Below are positions 17,286-26,261 of a stretch of DNA of 64,000 nucleotides, piece after piece; within the stretch, counting starts at the first letter, position 1; every line of letters starts with the position of its first letter. Position numbers and translations under genes: made by a program. The stretch covers positions 434,001 to 498,000 of the forward strand of contig NZ_AP027364.1 in the NCBI RefSeq assembly GCF_030295975.1. The letters are read 5' to 3'. Source of the DNA: Thalassotalea atypica. Its GTDB lineage: Bacteria; Pseudomonadota; Gammaproteobacteria; Enterobacterales; Alteromonadaceae. The notes under the pieces were generated by a model, which saw nothing but the letters and a program-made list of their open reading frames with translations, was not told the origin of the DNA and did not search any database.

Positions 17286-17849
17286 TTAGCTGGTCACTTG
17301 CTTGTTTAGGAAGAGTCTCTTGAAGTGACGCCAAATGAATTGCATTACAGTGTAAACAACGAATGAAGCTAAGCAAATTATCGTGCCGAACATTGTTGGC
17401 AGTACCGCCCCAAAAGTAAGACTCATACTTAAAAGGAAACCAAGGAAGAACTCAGCACGGTAGACTTTAAAGAACATGGCGAAGATCAGAATACTCGGAA
17501 ATAAGACTGAAGATATTTCTGAGTAACCCAATGTAAAGGTTAACGACAATGCAGCGCCGTAACATAGAGCAATGACGAAACTCAGAGCAACTTGTTTAAA
17601 CCTAGTGGCCTCAACGGTATCGCTATTTTGGAACAGGCGTTTTTTAATGCTACCTAACGTGAACCATGAAAATACTGGAAGTATGATGGCGCCCCACCAA
17701 TTTGACATCGCGGGATAATCTGCACTTTGAAATAAGTGGTGGCTAGGTACGCCGTCGTGCAAGTGCTGCCATATAAGCATTGACCATATGGTAACGCTTA
17801 CGGCAGCGATAAAATAATTCCTTACGCGTAAAAACTGTGTGGTTTGCAT
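17286..17849 (-). CDS. Multi-pass membrane protein of unknown function
   Basis: A 187-residue protein with about five or six hydrophobic segments starting with RVRNYFIAAVSVTIWSMLIW, including a short conserved-looking stretch PAMSNWWGAIILPVFSW. I do not recognise the family and see no catalytic motif. The ATG at 17849 has AGAGGG 8 nt upstream, better than the in-frame start 30 nt earlier. It lies convergent to the sulfatase gene, with 62 bp between the stops. Confidence 0.7.
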   Translation of the reverse strand: MQTTQFLRVRNYFIAAVSVTIWSMLIWQHLHDGVPSHHLFQSADYPAMSNWWGAIILPVFSWFTLGSIKKRLFQNSDTVEATRFKQVALSFVIALCYGAALSLTFTLGYSEISSVLFPSILIFAMFFKVYRAEFFLGFLLSMSLTFGAVLPTMFGTIICLASFVVYTVMQFIWRHFKRLFLNKQVTS

Positions 17850-18050
17850 GGATAAATCCCTCTTAAGTATTATTTGCAAGGATAATCAGCAAGAGGCGTT
17901 CCAAAAGGTCAAGTGCACGAATGGCGGGCTTATTGGAGAATTCAGAATATAATCGAAAATCAAATCCACTAAGTTATAACCAATTTAACCAGTTAGTAAC
18001 AATTTGCACACGATGAGATATTATTGAAGTGAATTTGGTGGGCTCGATTA

Positions 18051-18080
18051 GGCCAAGATTAATCGAGGTCAATCTTGGCC
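18051..18080 (-). terminator. Strong hairpin after the TAP-like peptidase gene
   Basis: GGCCAAGATT (18051-18060) and AATCTTGGCC (18071-18080) form a perfect 10-bp stem with a 10-nt loop, 26 bp past the minus-strand stop at 18107. The core CCAAGA/TCTTGG matches the smaller hairpins at 383-411 and 1186-1214. No T-run follows. Confidence 0.55.
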
Positions 18081-18106
18081 TCTTGAAATAACCTAGCTAA
18101 TGAAGG

Positions 18107-19594
18107 TTATTTTGAAACAAAACTTGGCAATGCCACTGTAACTGATTTTGTCGTAATGGCTTTGTTTGACAGAAATAACTTAATCACTTCGGTGATTTTT
18201 GGTGAGACCATAAAAATATTGTGCCCACCATTGATGACCTTTATTTGTGTTAAGTTGGATAACCCTTTGGTCGCCATATTTTGTTCGTTGATATAGGTTC
18301 TGCCGTCTAACGTGCCCGTTAATAATAGGGTAGGAATGTCATTGACTGGGTTTTTGCGAAAATCATCCCCTAAATCTAACCCTTTTACCGATCTATTTAG
18401 TTGAGGCATCGGAAAGTTCAAAGCTAGTCCAAGTAGCGATGTTTTGGCTTGCTCATTAACAATAGCTAATCTATCATCAGTGATGCCAGAAGCAATATCC
18501 ATCGCAAAATTCATTGCTTTAAAGGATATAGGCTTGTCATCAAAGTAGCCTCGTTTGAGCACTTCAATAAGCACCTTATCTGAGCCTTGATCGAGTGTTT
18601 TGTACAGCATCAATAAATGCTTAACGCCTCGCTGAGGATCAGCAATCATCGATGATGCAATAATTTGCAAGTGCATTTTTTGAAATAGCATCTCAACCGA
18701 CGAACCATCTTTTTGCAAAATGCTGACGGGCATAGGAGTTGAAACTAGTTGCTTATGAACGCGGTGCATCAGGCTAACGAGGTCTGGATAGGCTTTCGCG
18801 GCGTCTGCTTGGGTATTTATTGCTTGCTGTAACCTGGCAAAGTAAGCATTGGTTTCGTGCGGCAGTTTTACCGTTTGATTCAGCCCTTCAGCGCTCGCGA
18901 TGACGACTTTATCAATCTTATCTTTTAGGGTATTCATTGCAGCAAATGCTAAGTGGCTACCATAAGAAATACCCCAGAGTGTAACTTTTTCAGCCTGTAG
19001 ATGTTTTCGCAAATCATCAATATCAAGAGCACTTTGTAATGTGGTGTAGCCTAGAATATCAACTTTTTGTTGTTGCCAAAAAGCAAGGCACTCATTGGCA
19101 GAGGCTTGGTAAATTTTCGTTACTTGATCTGCCGTTAACTTTTTACTCAAAGGTACACTGTGCGATGAGGTACAAGTAGGTGTGGTATTTGAGGCGCCAG
19201 TTCCTCGTTGATCCAAGGCAATAACGTCGCCGAACTCTCTTAGCGCCATAAACAAAGGAAAGCGAAAGTTCGGGTACTTCGCTGTATCAATGCCAGAGCC
19301 ACCAGGACCTCCTGATAAGTAAATAATGGGTGGACCACTTTTTTCTTCGGTAGCGGGAAAGCGAACATATTTAACGGGAATTAATCGGCTATTGGCGTTA
19401 TTTCTATTCTCCGGTACCTCAATATAGCCTTCAAAGGCGTTAGTGGTTTTATTGTCCATGGTTTTAAAGACAATGGCTTTTTCATTAGCATACAAAGTGC
19501 TGGGTTGGTTGTCGGCTAACGCATGACCTGAGACTAATAATGCTGTCATGGCAAGTGTCTGTTTGATAGTGCGTCTAAAGTACATATTTCGCAT
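18107..19594 (-). CDS. Exported TAP-type alpha/beta hydrolase (tripeptidyl/prolyl aminopeptidase-like)
   Basis: A 495-residue alpha/beta hydrolase with a signal peptide (cleavage near GHALAD, residue 27). The oxyanion-loop motif SGGPGGSG (94-101) and ALDQRGTGAS (127-135) are typical of the S33 prolyl-aminopeptidase group; the nucleophile is Ser210 in GISYGS. The C-terminal part fits a TAP-like domain with the Asp in LLTGTLDGRT and the His in NGGHNIFM. Likely a periplasmic aminopeptidase or esterase; substrate not certain. AAGG lies 8 nt before the ATG. It is divergent from a membrane LytTR regulator, with 151 bp between the starts, which suggests control by that regulator. Confidence 0.9.
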   Translation of the reverse strand: MRNMYFRRTIKQTLAMTALLVSGHALADNQPSTLYANEKAIVFKTMDNKTTNAFEGYIEVPENRNNANSRLIPVKYVRFPATEEKSGPPIIYLSGGPGGSGIDTAKYPNFRFPLFMALREFGDVIALDQRGTGASNTTPTCTSSHSVPLSKKLTADQVTKIYQASANECLAFWQQQKVDILGYTTLQSALDIDDLRKHLQAEKVTLWGISYGSHLAFAAMNTLKDKIDKVVIASAEGLNQTVKLPHETNAYFARLQQAINTQADAAKAYPDLVSLMHRVHKQLVSTPMPVSILQKDGSSVEMLFQKMHLQIIASSMIADPQRGVKHLLMLYKTLDQGSDKVLIEVLKRGYFDDKPISFKAMNFAMDIASGITDDRLAIVNEQAKTSLLGLALNFPMPQLNRSVKGLDLGDDFRKNPVNDIPTLLLTGTLDGRTYINEQNMATKGLSNLTQIKVINGGHNIFMVSPKITEVIKLFLSNKAITTKSVTVALPSFVSK

Positions 19595-19745
19595 TTTGTT
19601 GACCTTAATTTAGTGCTCTGTAAGTGGAACCGATTAAAACGTAATGAGGAAAGCAAGGCATGTGTTATTCTATTAAAGCTACTGATTTTACGGCTGAAAC
19701 TGACTAGCGGTAGTAAAAAATCGATGAACGGTAACAAGGAAAACT

Positions 19746-21290
19746 ATGAATAAGTGGCTGTATTTAGGTGCAATATTTTGGGTAGTATTTTTGGGCTATC
19801 AGTCACCTGTTTTCGCCCAATCATTAATATCTGTTGATAGTGAAACTGTTATTGTTTGCCCTGCAAAACCGGATCAAAAAGAACCACCCACATTCTTAGA
19901 GATAGAATGTCAGCAACTCTCTTTATATAAGGTTGACCCTCAAAATACTGAACTGTGGTTAAAAGCTAACTTAACCGTTTCCCAAGCTTACATGAAAAGA
20001 CAACAGCCCTCTGCGTTGTTTGTATTCGCCAAAATGTCGAGTGAGGTCTATTTGAATGGCTTATTATTGGGTAACAATGGCACCCCTAGCTTCCTAGAGA
20101 AAGATGAATATTCGGGCGACATGGATGCAAGGTTTTATGTGCCGTCGCATATACTTAAACAAGGTGAGAACGAGGTTATTGTTCATGCGTCTAGCCACAA
20201 TGGTTTTTTGTCGCTGGCTGGACCTATTCATTTTATTGGTGTATCAGAATATACCGAAACGGGTGAATTTTTTAAGCGAGATATGCTGATATCAATTAGC
20301 CTGTTAGGGGCTATGTTGCTGGGGTGTGTTTACCTTATTGCCATCACCCTTCGAACGGAAGAAAAAAACACGACAATTCTCATTTTGTTGATGCTAACGG
20401 CGTCAAGCGGGCAATTATTTTTAGAAATTTCTCGCGTACTGTTTAATTACAGCTACCCCCTTCACGATGTCCGATTAGTTGCTATAGTGGCATTTTCTCT
20501 CGTGTTTGGTCTTAGCTTTTTACTGTTTTCACTCTATAAGTTTACCTGTAAAAATAAAGCAAAATGGCTAGTGCCTTCAGTATCTCTGACATTACTTTTA
20601 ACGATAATGACTCCTGGCTTTGATGGTAAATCAGCCATGGCGATACTTGTACCTGCTTTATTCTCCGCCCTACTTAGCGTTGCTAAATACCGACAAGAGC
20701 GAAGCAATGAGTCGTTCGCTTACACCATTATTTATGGTCTTTTTGCAATAACAATTCTATTGACCTTTGCTGATTTTCACTCAATGTATTTTTACTATAT
20801 TGTGACCGCCATGCTGGCTTTTCTTGTGGTCAGCAAAACCAATGAATTTGCCCATGAAAGAAGCCTGAGAAAGGCGGAGCAACAGCAGGTACTGAAATTA
20901 CAATTGAAGCTCGAACAATTGGAGCAACAAAAATCACCAAGTAAGTTAAAGCTGACCAGTGCGGGTAAAATTGAATTTATTGCTGTGCATGAAATCTCAT
21001 TTTGCAAAGCCGCGGGTGACTATGTCGAAATTCACTTAACCAGCAATCGCCAATCTCTCTTTAGCGGCACATTAAAAAGCCTTGAATCTCAATTACCGGC
21101 AACGTTCATGAAAGTTCATCGCTCTTTCATTGTTAACTTAGATGAGGTTATCGCAATTAGCTCATCTAAAACCGGATCAGCAAATACTGCGTTCTTGCTG
21201 TTAACCACTGGAGATAAGATTCCCGTGAGTCGCCGAATATTACCCCATGTGCGGGATGTAGTGAAAGGCGCTTTTGCATTATCGAAGTAA
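19746..21290 (+). CDS. Membrane-bound LytTR-family transcriptional regulator
   Basis: A 514-residue regulator with an N-terminal signal-like segment (cleavage near VFAQ, residue 25), a periplasmic domain to about residue 175 resembling the sugar-binding-like sensor of 7TM sensor proteins, then about seven membrane segments (185-370), a coiled coil rich in Glu and Gln (375-398), and a LytTR DNA-binding domain (about 405-510; FIAVHEISFCKAAGDYVEIH, MKVHRSFIVNLDEV, IPVSRRI). AAGGA precedes the ATG by 6 nt. LytTR domains bind imperfect direct repeats; it is divergent from the TAP-like peptidase gene, a probable target. The signal is unknown. Confidence 0.9.
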   Translation: MNKWLYLGAIFWVVFLGYQSPVFAQSLISVDSETVIVCPAKPDQKEPPTFLEIECQQLSLYKVDPQNTELWLKANLTVSQAYMKRQQPSALFVFAKMSSEVYLNGLLLGNNGTPSFLEKDEYSGDMDARFYVPSHILKQGENEVIVHASSHNGFLSLAGPIHFIGVSEYTETGEFFKRDMLISISLLGAMLLGCVYLIAITLRTEEKNTTILILLMLTASSGQLFLEISRVLFNYSYPLHDVRLVAIVAFSLVFGLSFLLFSLYKFTCKNKAKWLVPSVSLTLLLTIMTPGFDGKSAMAILVPALFSALLSVAKYRQERSNESFAYTIIYGLFAITILLTFADFHSMYFYYIVTAMLAFLVVSKTNEFAHERSLRKAEQQQVLKLQLKLEQLEQQKSPSKLKLTSAGKIEFIAVHEISFCKAAGDYVEIHLTSNRQSLFSGTLKSLESQLPATFMKVHRSFIVNLDEVIAISSSKTGSANTAFLLLTTGDKIPVSRRILPHVRDVVKGAFALSK

Positions 21291-21430
21291 CCTTGGCTTG
21301 GATGAAATAATCTTAGTGAATTGTATTGATAATTATCGGCTAGGATAACTTGGCGGTTTTTGAACTGTGTTAATAAGGGAAGCCAGTTTGTATTCAACAA
21401 GTTGTTTGCATGTCAGTGTTGGCTAGCTTG

Positions 21431-22174
21431 TCAATGAGTTTCTATATAATGTTGCATTCTTATCCGTTTAAAATCACCATTAACAACTCCATTTTTGATC
21501 ACTTGGATCATTTTTTCTTTTTTGCTGATTAATGGTGATTGCAAGCTTAGTCTAATGTAATGATCTCTCACTGAAAATGGGGGTAAATTAGCCAGAACAA
21601 TGTCACTGTCCAACCCTAATTCTTTTAGTTTAATTTCTGTGACCTGAGTAAAGTGAATCAAGGCATCGACTCTGCCTCTTGTGAGTAAATCAATTTTCTG
21701 AGCAAGATAGGACGCAGATAGGTGCTTGGTTCCTTGATTATTAAGGTCGGATATTACGGCGCTGTTGTCGTCAGTTAGGGCAATGGTATGATTTTTGAAA
21801 TCTGCGAGAGATTTGAATTTATTTTGGTCCTTTCGCAAAACAAATATGCTGTTGGTTAATTGCTCATAACTTGGCTTTAAATAAATAAAGTCATTCCGAG
21901 GGAGCTCGTGTTCTTTCAAGCCCACCATAATATCTATTTTACCTGCACGCAGTAGGCCTATTCTTTCCATGTAAGTAATGGGATAAATAGTCAATGATAA
22001 GTCCATTTTATCGGCTATGTAGCGTAAAATTTTTTCTTGTAGGCCGTTTCTAAATTCAGGTGAGACAGATGATCGTAATGCCTCTTGAGCTGTGGCAAAA
22101 GAAGACATAGCAACGAGGAGTAAAATGATTAAAGACCTGAATTTTAGGTTTAAGTATTTATTGCGATCCAACAC
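21431..22174 (-). CDS. Periplasmic solute-binding-like protein (SBP family 3)
   Basis: A 247-residue protein with a signal peptide (LIILLLVAMSSFATAQ) and a type II periplasmic binding fold of the amino-acid-type family 3: GLQEKILRYIADKMDLSLTIYPITYMERIGLLRAGKIDIMVGL is the classical first-lobe pattern, and SLADFKNHTIALTDDNSAV starts the second. No permease or ATPase gene is adjacent, so a sensory or orphan role is as likely as transport. The start is GTG at 22174 with a weak ribosome binding site. It is divergent from the gamma-glutamyltransferase gene. Confidence 0.85.
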   Translation of the reverse strand: MLDRNKYLNLKFRSLIILLLVAMSSFATAQEALRSSVSPEFRNGLQEKILRYIADKMDLSLTIYPITYMERIGLLRAGKIDIMVGLKEHELPRNDFIYLKPSYEQLTNSIFVLRKDQNKFKSLADFKNHTIALTDDNSAVISDLNNQGTKHLSASYLAQKIDLLTRGRVDALIHFTQVTEIKLKELGLDSDIVLANLPPFSVRDHYIRLSLQSPLISKKEKMIQVIKNGVVNGDFKRIRMQHYIETH

Positions 22175-22333
22175 TTTTTGCTCAACTTACGATTCCCTTT
22201 TGCCCATGATATAAGTAAATGGCAGACATGAATAGATTAAATATCACTCAAATGTGTAGATAGTGTGTGTATTGAATTTAGCTCATAGAAGCTTGTATTA
22301 GGTCAGCAATGCACTTAAGTTAGAAGGCATTAC

Positions 22334-22348
22334 TAGGGGGGCCCCCTA
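22334..22348. promoter_or_regulatory. G/C-only inverted repeat before ggt
   Basis: TAGGGGG (22334-22340) and CCCCCTA (22342-22348) flank one G in an otherwise AT-rich gap, 30 bp before the ggt start codon. This could be an operator or a DNA/RNA structure affecting ggt. No specific regulator is recognised. Confidence 0.4.
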
Positions 22349-22378
22349 CTTTCGGTTACATTGCTAAAGGAAAACAAT

Positions 22379-24040
22379 ATGTTCAACAACGTCAGTGCTG
22401 TGCTTGTCTGCAGTTTGGTTTTATTTGTGTCGACAGCTTCTGCCGGACAAAATGCGGCAGTTGCCATGCCTGATCGCTACAGTGCTATTGCTTCTTCTAA
22501 AGTTCTAAAAGACGGAGGAAATGCTATTGACGCAGCTATTGCAGCGCAATTTGTTTTAGCGGTGACTTTACCTGAAGCGGGAAATATAGGTGGTGGCGGG
22601 TTTATGACCATTTATAAAGACGGACAAGCTAACTTTTTAGACTATAGAGAAGTTGCGCCCCAAAAAGCACATCGGGATATGTACCTCGATAAAAACGGCC
22701 ATGTCATCCCAAACTTATCTCTGTACGGCATTTTATCAGCGGGTGTGCCTGGCTCTGTTGATGGCATGTGGAAAGCACATAAAAAATATGGCACTAAATC
22801 ATGGCAAGCATTAATTGCGCCGGCGATAGAACTAGCGGAGCAAGGTCATATTGTTCATCCTAAAATGTGGGATAATATCGAGTGGCGCATTAAAACGTTT
22901 GATGAACAAGGGATCAAAGTTAACTTTTCAAAGCATTTTGGCCATGCTAAAGCAGGAGAGCTGTTTAAACAGCCAGCGTTAGCGTCAACACTTAAGCGCA
23001 TATCAAAATTTGGTAGAGATGGTTTTTATAAAGGAGAAACCGCCAAACTATTTAGCCAGTTCATGGAAGAAAATGGTGGGATTATTAACGAAACTGATTT
23101 AGCCAATTATCAGGCCGTATGGCGTGAGCCAATCGTATATAACTGGCGTGATCATACCGTTATTACTGCGCCACCGCCAAGCTCTGGTGGCATTGCTATT
23201 TTGCAATGGCTTACCATGTTTGACTTGGTTAAAGGCGAGCAAAAACTGGCTCATAACTCTACCGATTACGTTCATGTGTTATCTGAAATAGGAAAGCGGG
23301 TATTTGCCGATCGAGCAGAATATTTGGGTGATCCTGATTTTGTTAACGTACCGGTTGAACCGCTATTGAATATCGATTATTTAAAATCTAGAGCTAAAAA
23401 CATTTCTTTTGACAAAATATCTGCCACCAACCATATAAAGCCGGGATTAAAAGAAAGTACAGATACCACCCATTTCTCAATTGTTGATCAATGGGGTAAT
23501 GCTGTCTCGAATACCACGACCATTAATTATACCTTTGGTAGCGGTGTAGTGATTGATGAATTAGGCTTTCTCTTAAATGATGAAATGGATGACTTTAGTG
23601 CTAAAGCTGGCGTGGCTAATGTTTTTGGCGCAGTTGGTGGTAAAGCAAATGAAATTCAGCCAAACAAACGTATGTTGTCTTCAATGTCACCGACTATTAT
23701 GCTCGATAATGGCAACGTTAAACTAGTGACGGGCTCGCCTGGCGGCACAACGATTATTAGCTCAGTGTATCAATCCATCCTTAATGCAATGGAGTTTGAT
23801 ATGGACGTTAAGCAATCCGTCAACAGTGCTCGTTTTCATCATCAATTGTGGCCCAAAGATCAAATAGAACACTATTCAGGTATTGATGCCTCGGTTTTAA
23901 AGTCTTTACATGACTTGGGTTACAATACCATTCAAGGCAGTTTTGGTGATGTTCAGCTTATTATTAGGTCGGGCGATAAGTATCATGCAGCCTCAGAAGC
24001 CGGTGAGCTAAATCGGGGCATGTCGATTACGCTAGAGTAA
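22379..24040 (+). CDS. ggt: Gamma-glutamyltransferase (glutathione hydrolase)
   Basis: A 553-residue proenzyme of the gamma-glutamyltranspeptidase family, cleaving glutathione and other gamma-glutamyl compounds in the periplasm. A signal peptide ends near TASAGQ. Conserved parts are GGNAIDAAIAAQFVLAV, GNIGGGGFM, the substrate-binding LDYREVAP, the catalytic TTHFSIVDQWGNAVS in which Thr363 becomes the N-terminus of the small subunit after self-cleavage, and the late LVTGSPGGTTII. Length and order match the family and nothing is broken. The ATG at 22379 has AAGGA 7 nt upstream; the TTG at 22361 has none. It stands alone and is divergent from the solute-binding gene. Confidence 0.95.
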   Translation: MFNNVSAVLVCSLVLFVSTASAGQNAAVAMPDRYSAIASSKVLKDGGNAIDAAIAAQFVLAVTLPEAGNIGGGGFMTIYKDGQANFLDYREVAPQKAHRDMYLDKNGHVIPNLSLYGILSAGVPGSVDGMWKAHKKYGTKSWQALIAPAIELAEQGHIVHPKMWDNIEWRIKTFDEQGIKVNFSKHFGHAKAGELFKQPALASTLKRISKFGRDGFYKGETAKLFSQFMEENGGIINETDLANYQAVWREPIVYNWRDHTVITAPPPSSGGIAILQWLTMFDLVKGEQKLAHNSTDYVHVLSEIGKRVFADRAEYLGDPDFVNVPVEPLLNIDYLKSRAKNISFDKISATNHIKPGLKESTDTTHFSIVDQWGNAVSNTTTINYTFGSGVVIDELGFLLNDEMDDFSAKAGVANVFGAVGGKANEIQPNKRMLSSMSPTIMLDNGNVKLVTGSPGGTTIISSVYQSILNAMEFDMDVKQSVNSARFHHQLWPKDQIEHYSGIDASVLKSLHDLGYNTIQGSFGDVQLIIRSGDKYHAASEAGELNRGMSITLE

Positions 24041-24119
24041 CTTCTGGGGCGAATTAACAGCGATGTTCTGAGGGTGAAGATTCACTGATATTATTCTTAA
24101 AACTAAAAGTAGAGTTCTA

Positions 24120-25079
24120 ATGAAACAGGTATTACGCATTTCTGGCGGGTTATTTTTATTGTTGGTTGTGGTTTTTGGTGCCTTTATAGCACTCAATTGG
24201 CAAGCAGATACCTCAGTCGAACAATTGAAAACCAAATGGGCAACACCACCGTCACAGTTTGCAGATATTGAAGGCATGCAGTTACATTTTCGCGATGAAG
24301 GCCTTCGCGATGATCCCACGCCAATAATCTTGATTCATGGTACCAGCGCCTCGCTTCACACTTGGGATGATTGGGTTGAAATACTCAAGACAGAGCACCG
24401 AGTCATTCGCTTTGATCTGCCAGCATTTGGGTTAACTGGCCCTGATCCTGACAATGACTACACCATCGAGAATTACGCCGACACTGTTATCGCGTTACTC
24501 GATCATCTACAAGTGAAAGAAAGCATTCTAGTGGGCAATTCATTGGGGGGCTATGTCGCATGGGCGACCACGATTATATATCCTGATCGTGTAAAGCAAT
24601 TAACCCTTATTGACGCCAGTGGTTATCCTTTTGAATCGCAATCTGTCCCCATTGCTTTTAAAATTGCCAATACTCCTGTGCTGAATAAAATCATGAACAA
24701 AGTACTGCCAAGGAGCGTGGTTAGAAGTAGTTTAGAGAATGTATATGGCGATCCTTCACAAGTTACCGATGGTCTTGTCAATCGTTACTTTGAGCTCACG
24801 ACTCGTAAAGGCAATCGTCAGGCGTTAACAGAGCGATTTCGCCAAACTAGACCTGGGCCAATTGCAGACAAAATGTCTGAAATTAAGCAACCGACTTTAA
24901 TTATGTGGGGTGGCCAAGATCGTCTTATCCCAACTGAAAATGGGGAGCGTTTTAACCGAGAGATACAAAACAGTCAATTAGTTCGATTTGATGAGCTTGG
25001 TCATGTCCCGCATGAAGAAGCACCGATGAAAACTGTCGCGGCTTTTAAAGCTTTTATAGCCGAACAACATACTCGTTAA
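24120..25079 (+). CDS. Membrane-anchored alpha/beta hydrolase
   Basis: A 319-residue alpha/beta hydrolase with one N-terminal membrane segment (about 8-26) that probably anchors it on the periplasmic side. The oxyanion stretch is LIHGTSAS (71-78), the nucleophile elbow is GNSLGG with Ser141, the acid lies near MWGGQDRLIP, and the catalytic His in ELGHVPHEEAP. It resembles the haloalkane-dehalogenase/lipase-like group of the fold, but a dehalogenase is not supported: the nucleophile is Ser rather than Asp. Substrate unknown. It starts 80 bp after ggt in the same direction. Confidence 0.88.
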   Translation: MKQVLRISGGLFLLLVVVFGAFIALNWQADTSVEQLKTKWATPPSQFADIEGMQLHFRDEGLRDDPTPIILIHGTSASLHTWDDWVEILKTEHRVIRFDLPAFGLTGPDPDNDYTIENYADTVIALLDHLQVKESILVGNSLGGYVAWATTIIYPDRVKQLTLIDASGYPFESQSVPIAFKIANTPVLNKIMNKVLPRSVVRSSLENVYGDPSQVTDGLVNRYFELTTRKGNRQALTERFRQTRPGPIADKMSEIKQPTLIMWGGQDRLIPTENGERFNREIQNSQLVRFDELGHVPHEEAPMKTVAAFKAFIAEQHTR

Positions 25080-25215
25080 ATTATTCATTAATTAACGATA
25101 AACGAGGTGGTGTCACCCTTTTCGTACTCAAATATGTTAGTTTAGCTTGACTGCATTTTAGCTTCATATATAAATGGGCTGCTCACCGTATTTTTCACAC
25201 GAGGTTTTACTCTAT

Positions 25216-26259
25216 ATGACATTGCTTTTGCTTTACATTTTTGTCGCGATTGCTTTTTCTTTTCTTTGTTCGATTCTTGAAGCGGTTCTACTAAGCGTCA
25301 ATTCAGCCTACATCACTATGCTGAACAATGACAATAAGCCCGCAGGTAAGCTTTATAAGCACTGGAAACAAGATATTGGTAAGCCGCTTGCTGCGATATT
25401 GTCGTTAAATACGATTGCTCATACCATAGGGGCTGCAGGTGCAGGTGCACAGGCTGCGGCTGTTTTTGGTAATGCATATCTTGGCGTATTTTCTGCCATT
25501 TTAACGCTACTGATCTTGGTGTTTTCTGAAATTATTCCTAAAACGATAGGAGCTCGCTACTGGCGAGTATTGGCACCAGTTTCCGCTTATATATTGAAAT
25601 ACATGATTTTGATTTTATACCCTTTTGTCAAGTTGGCAGAAGTATTAACCAAAAGCTCTGAAAGTAAGCCAACACTTAGCGGCTTTAGCCGTGAAGAATT
25701 TTCGGCGATGGCTGATTTAAGTACCGAAGAAGGACAGCTCGAAGAGCACGAATCAAAACTGCTCAAAAATCTCTTATTGTTAAGAAATATGCGCGTAAAA
25801 GATGCAATGACACCAAGAACAGTTATGTTTAGCTTGTCTGACCGCTTATTGGTAGAAGAGTATTTTCATAAGTACGATAAGGTATTTTTCTCTAGGGTAC
25901 CGATATATAAAGAAAGCGGTGATGATATCTATGGCTATGTTTTTCGCAGTGATTTATTACTGGCACAGGCAAGAGAAAACGGCAGCCAACAATTAAAAAA
26001 CTATGTACGCCCGTTACCTGCCATATTATCGACCATGCCGTTAAAGAATGCGTTTAATCAGTTATTAAAAGAACGCGCTCATATCATGATGGCAGTTAAT
26101 GAATATGGGGTGGTACAAGGGATCATCACCTTAGAAGATGTAATAGAGACAGTACTAGGCTTGGAGATTGTTGATGAAAAAGATCAGGCCATTGATATGC
26201 AAAAAGAAGCACGGAAATTGTGGCGAAAAAGAGCGAAAGAAAAAGGCATAGAGATATAA
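25216..26259 (+). CDS. CNNM (DUF21) and CBS-domain membrane protein
   Basis: A 347-residue protein: a CNNM transmembrane domain (about 1-165, with LNTIAHTIGAAGAGAQ and VFSEIIPKTIGARYW, the latter a family signature) followed by two CBS motifs (RVKDAMTPRTVMFSL and AVNEYGVVQGIITLEDVIETVLGLEIVDE). CNNM proteins are linked to magnesium and other divalent-cation transport in bacteria and animals (CorC, YfjD/CNNM). The CorC_HlyC C-terminal domain found in longer relatives is missing, and the protein ends in a Lys/Arg-rich tail. ATG at 25216 is chosen over the ATG at 25174, as GAGG lies 11 nt upstream and the first membrane segment starts there. Its stop lies 2 bp from the convergent DUF5694 gene's stop. 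Confidence 0.9.
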   Translation: MTLLLLYIFVAIAFSFLCSILEAVLLSVNSAYITMLNNDNKPAGKLYKHWKQDIGKPLAAILSLNTIAHTIGAAGAGAQAAAVFGNAYLGVFSAILTLLILVFSEIIPKTIGARYWRVLAPVSAYILKYMILILYPFVKLAEVLTKSSESKPTLSGFSREEFSAMADLSTEEGQLEEHESKLLKNLLLLRNMRVKDAMTPRTVMFSLSDRLLVEEYFHKYDKVFFSRVPIYKESGDDIYGYVFRSDLLLAQARENGSQQLKNYVRPLPAILSTMPLKNAFNQLLKERAHIMMAVNEYGVVQGIITLEDVIETVLGLEIVDEKDQAIDMQKEARKLWRKRAKEKGIEI

Positions 26260-26261
26260 AA

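Noticed and set aside
24120-25079. Haloalkane dehalogenase as the identity of the hydrolase
   Set aside because: The nucleophile elbow is GNSLGG with Ser, not Asp, so dehalogenase chemistry is not supported.
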